From assembly GCA_016844425.1 (NCBI GenBank), contig JAERML010000133.1:1-7369 (forward strand): a stretch of DNA of 7,369 nt, written 5' to 3'. Both the position numbers and the translations under genes were made by a program. This document shows, piece by piece, positions 7,118-7,369 of this stretch (its first letter is position 1; each line of letters starts with the position of its first letter). The stretch comes from Bacteroidota bacterium (GTDB taxonomy: Bacteria > Bacteroidota > UBA10030 > UBA6906). The notes below the pieces were generated by a model. It searched no databases and was not told where the DNA came from. It saw nothing but the letters and a program-made list of their open reading frames with translations.

Positions 7118-7369
7118 TCACTTCAAAAAACGCCGTTCTACTTCGATGATCTTCTCAACGCGACTCTTATGTCGGCCACCAGCAAACCAGGTTTCAAGCC
7201 ACACCCTGAGGATCTCCTTGCAGACTTCTGACCCTGTTACCCTGCTTCCCAGAGTGAGTAGGTTCGTGTCATTGTGTTCCCTGGCGTTTCGGGCAACAAA
7301 TTCGTTATGGCAGCAGGCAGCGCGGATCCCAGGAACCTTGTTCGCAACCACACATGACCCAACCCCGGC
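7118..7369 (-). CDS. rpiB: Ribose-5-phosphate isomerase B (partial, N-terminus beyond right edge)
   Basis: Interconverts ribose 5-phosphate and ribulose 5-phosphate in the pentose phosphate pathway. The visible 83 C-terminal residues are characteristic of the RpiB/LacA/LacB fold. They begin with GVGSCVVANKVPGIRAA, followed by CHNEFVARNAREHNDTNLLTLGSR (the CH here corresponds to the catalytic-region His of RpiB), the RVTGSEVCKEIL helix and the near-invariant FAGGRHKSRVEKI tail. The usual length is 140-150 aa, so roughly 60-65 residues are missing, including the CG(S/T)G active-site cysteine just outside the window. The frame is open to the right edge. LacA/LacB subunits are less likely because the ANKVPG and EHND stretches match RpiB. 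Confidence 0.93.
   Translation of the reverse strand, partial: AGVGSCVVANKVPGIRAACCHNEFVARNAREHNDTNLLTLGSRVTGSEVCKEILRVWLETWFAGGRHKSRVEKIIEVERRFLK

Overview
The window is a compact bacterial chromosome segment of about 50-53% GC. It carries housekeeping and central-metabolism genes and shows no mobile element, CRISPR array, tRNA or rRNA. Three features suggest a member of the FCB superphylum (Ignavibacteria/Chlorobi/Bacteroidota-like) or a neighbouring lineage: a single-chain alpha+beta 2-oxoacid dehydrogenase E1, a pyruvoyl-dependent arginine decarboxylase, and the subfamily of the tyrosyl-tRNA synthetase. That placement is inferred from family resemblance, not from a search.

Left block (1-3472, minus strand), read right to left: lpdA (E3 dihydrolipoyl dehydrogenase), lipB (octanoyltransferase) and a fused 2-oxoacid dehydrogenase E1 that runs off the left edge. 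Gaps are 8 and 4 bases and the ribosome binding sites overlap the preceding stop codons, so this looks like one operon. Its products work together: E1 decarboxylates the 2-oxoacid, LipB begins lipoylation of the E2 carrier, and Lpd re-oxidises the lipoyl arm. An E2 gene may lie further left.

Central intergenic region (3473-3844): two divergent, near-consensus sigma70-type promoters. The minus-strand promoter (TTGACT-17-TATATT) would give lpdA a leader of about 228 nt. That leader ends in three mutually exclusive hairpins, the last a stem plus seven U, about 20 nt before the lpdA start codon. This has the architecture of a transcription attenuator or riboswitch expression platform, and I recognise no known riboswitch class in it. 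It is the best candidate here for undescribed biology. The plus-strand promoter (TTGATT-17-TATACT) drives smpB.

Right-hand plus block (3845-6058): smpB (trans-translation), tyrS (start codon directly after the smpB stop) and pdaD (arginine decarboxylase). tyrS is broken: about 20-25 codons just after the KMSKS loop are missing and the frame changes, so it reads as an N-terminal catalytic piece and an out-of-frame C-terminal S4 piece. This is either a real pseudogene or an assembly/sequencing deletion.

Right end: a strong GC-rich hairpin (6084-6111) separates pdaD from a convergent MltF-like lytic transglycosylase (minus). After a 258-base intergenic stretch comes the 3' part of rpiB (minus), cut by the right edge.
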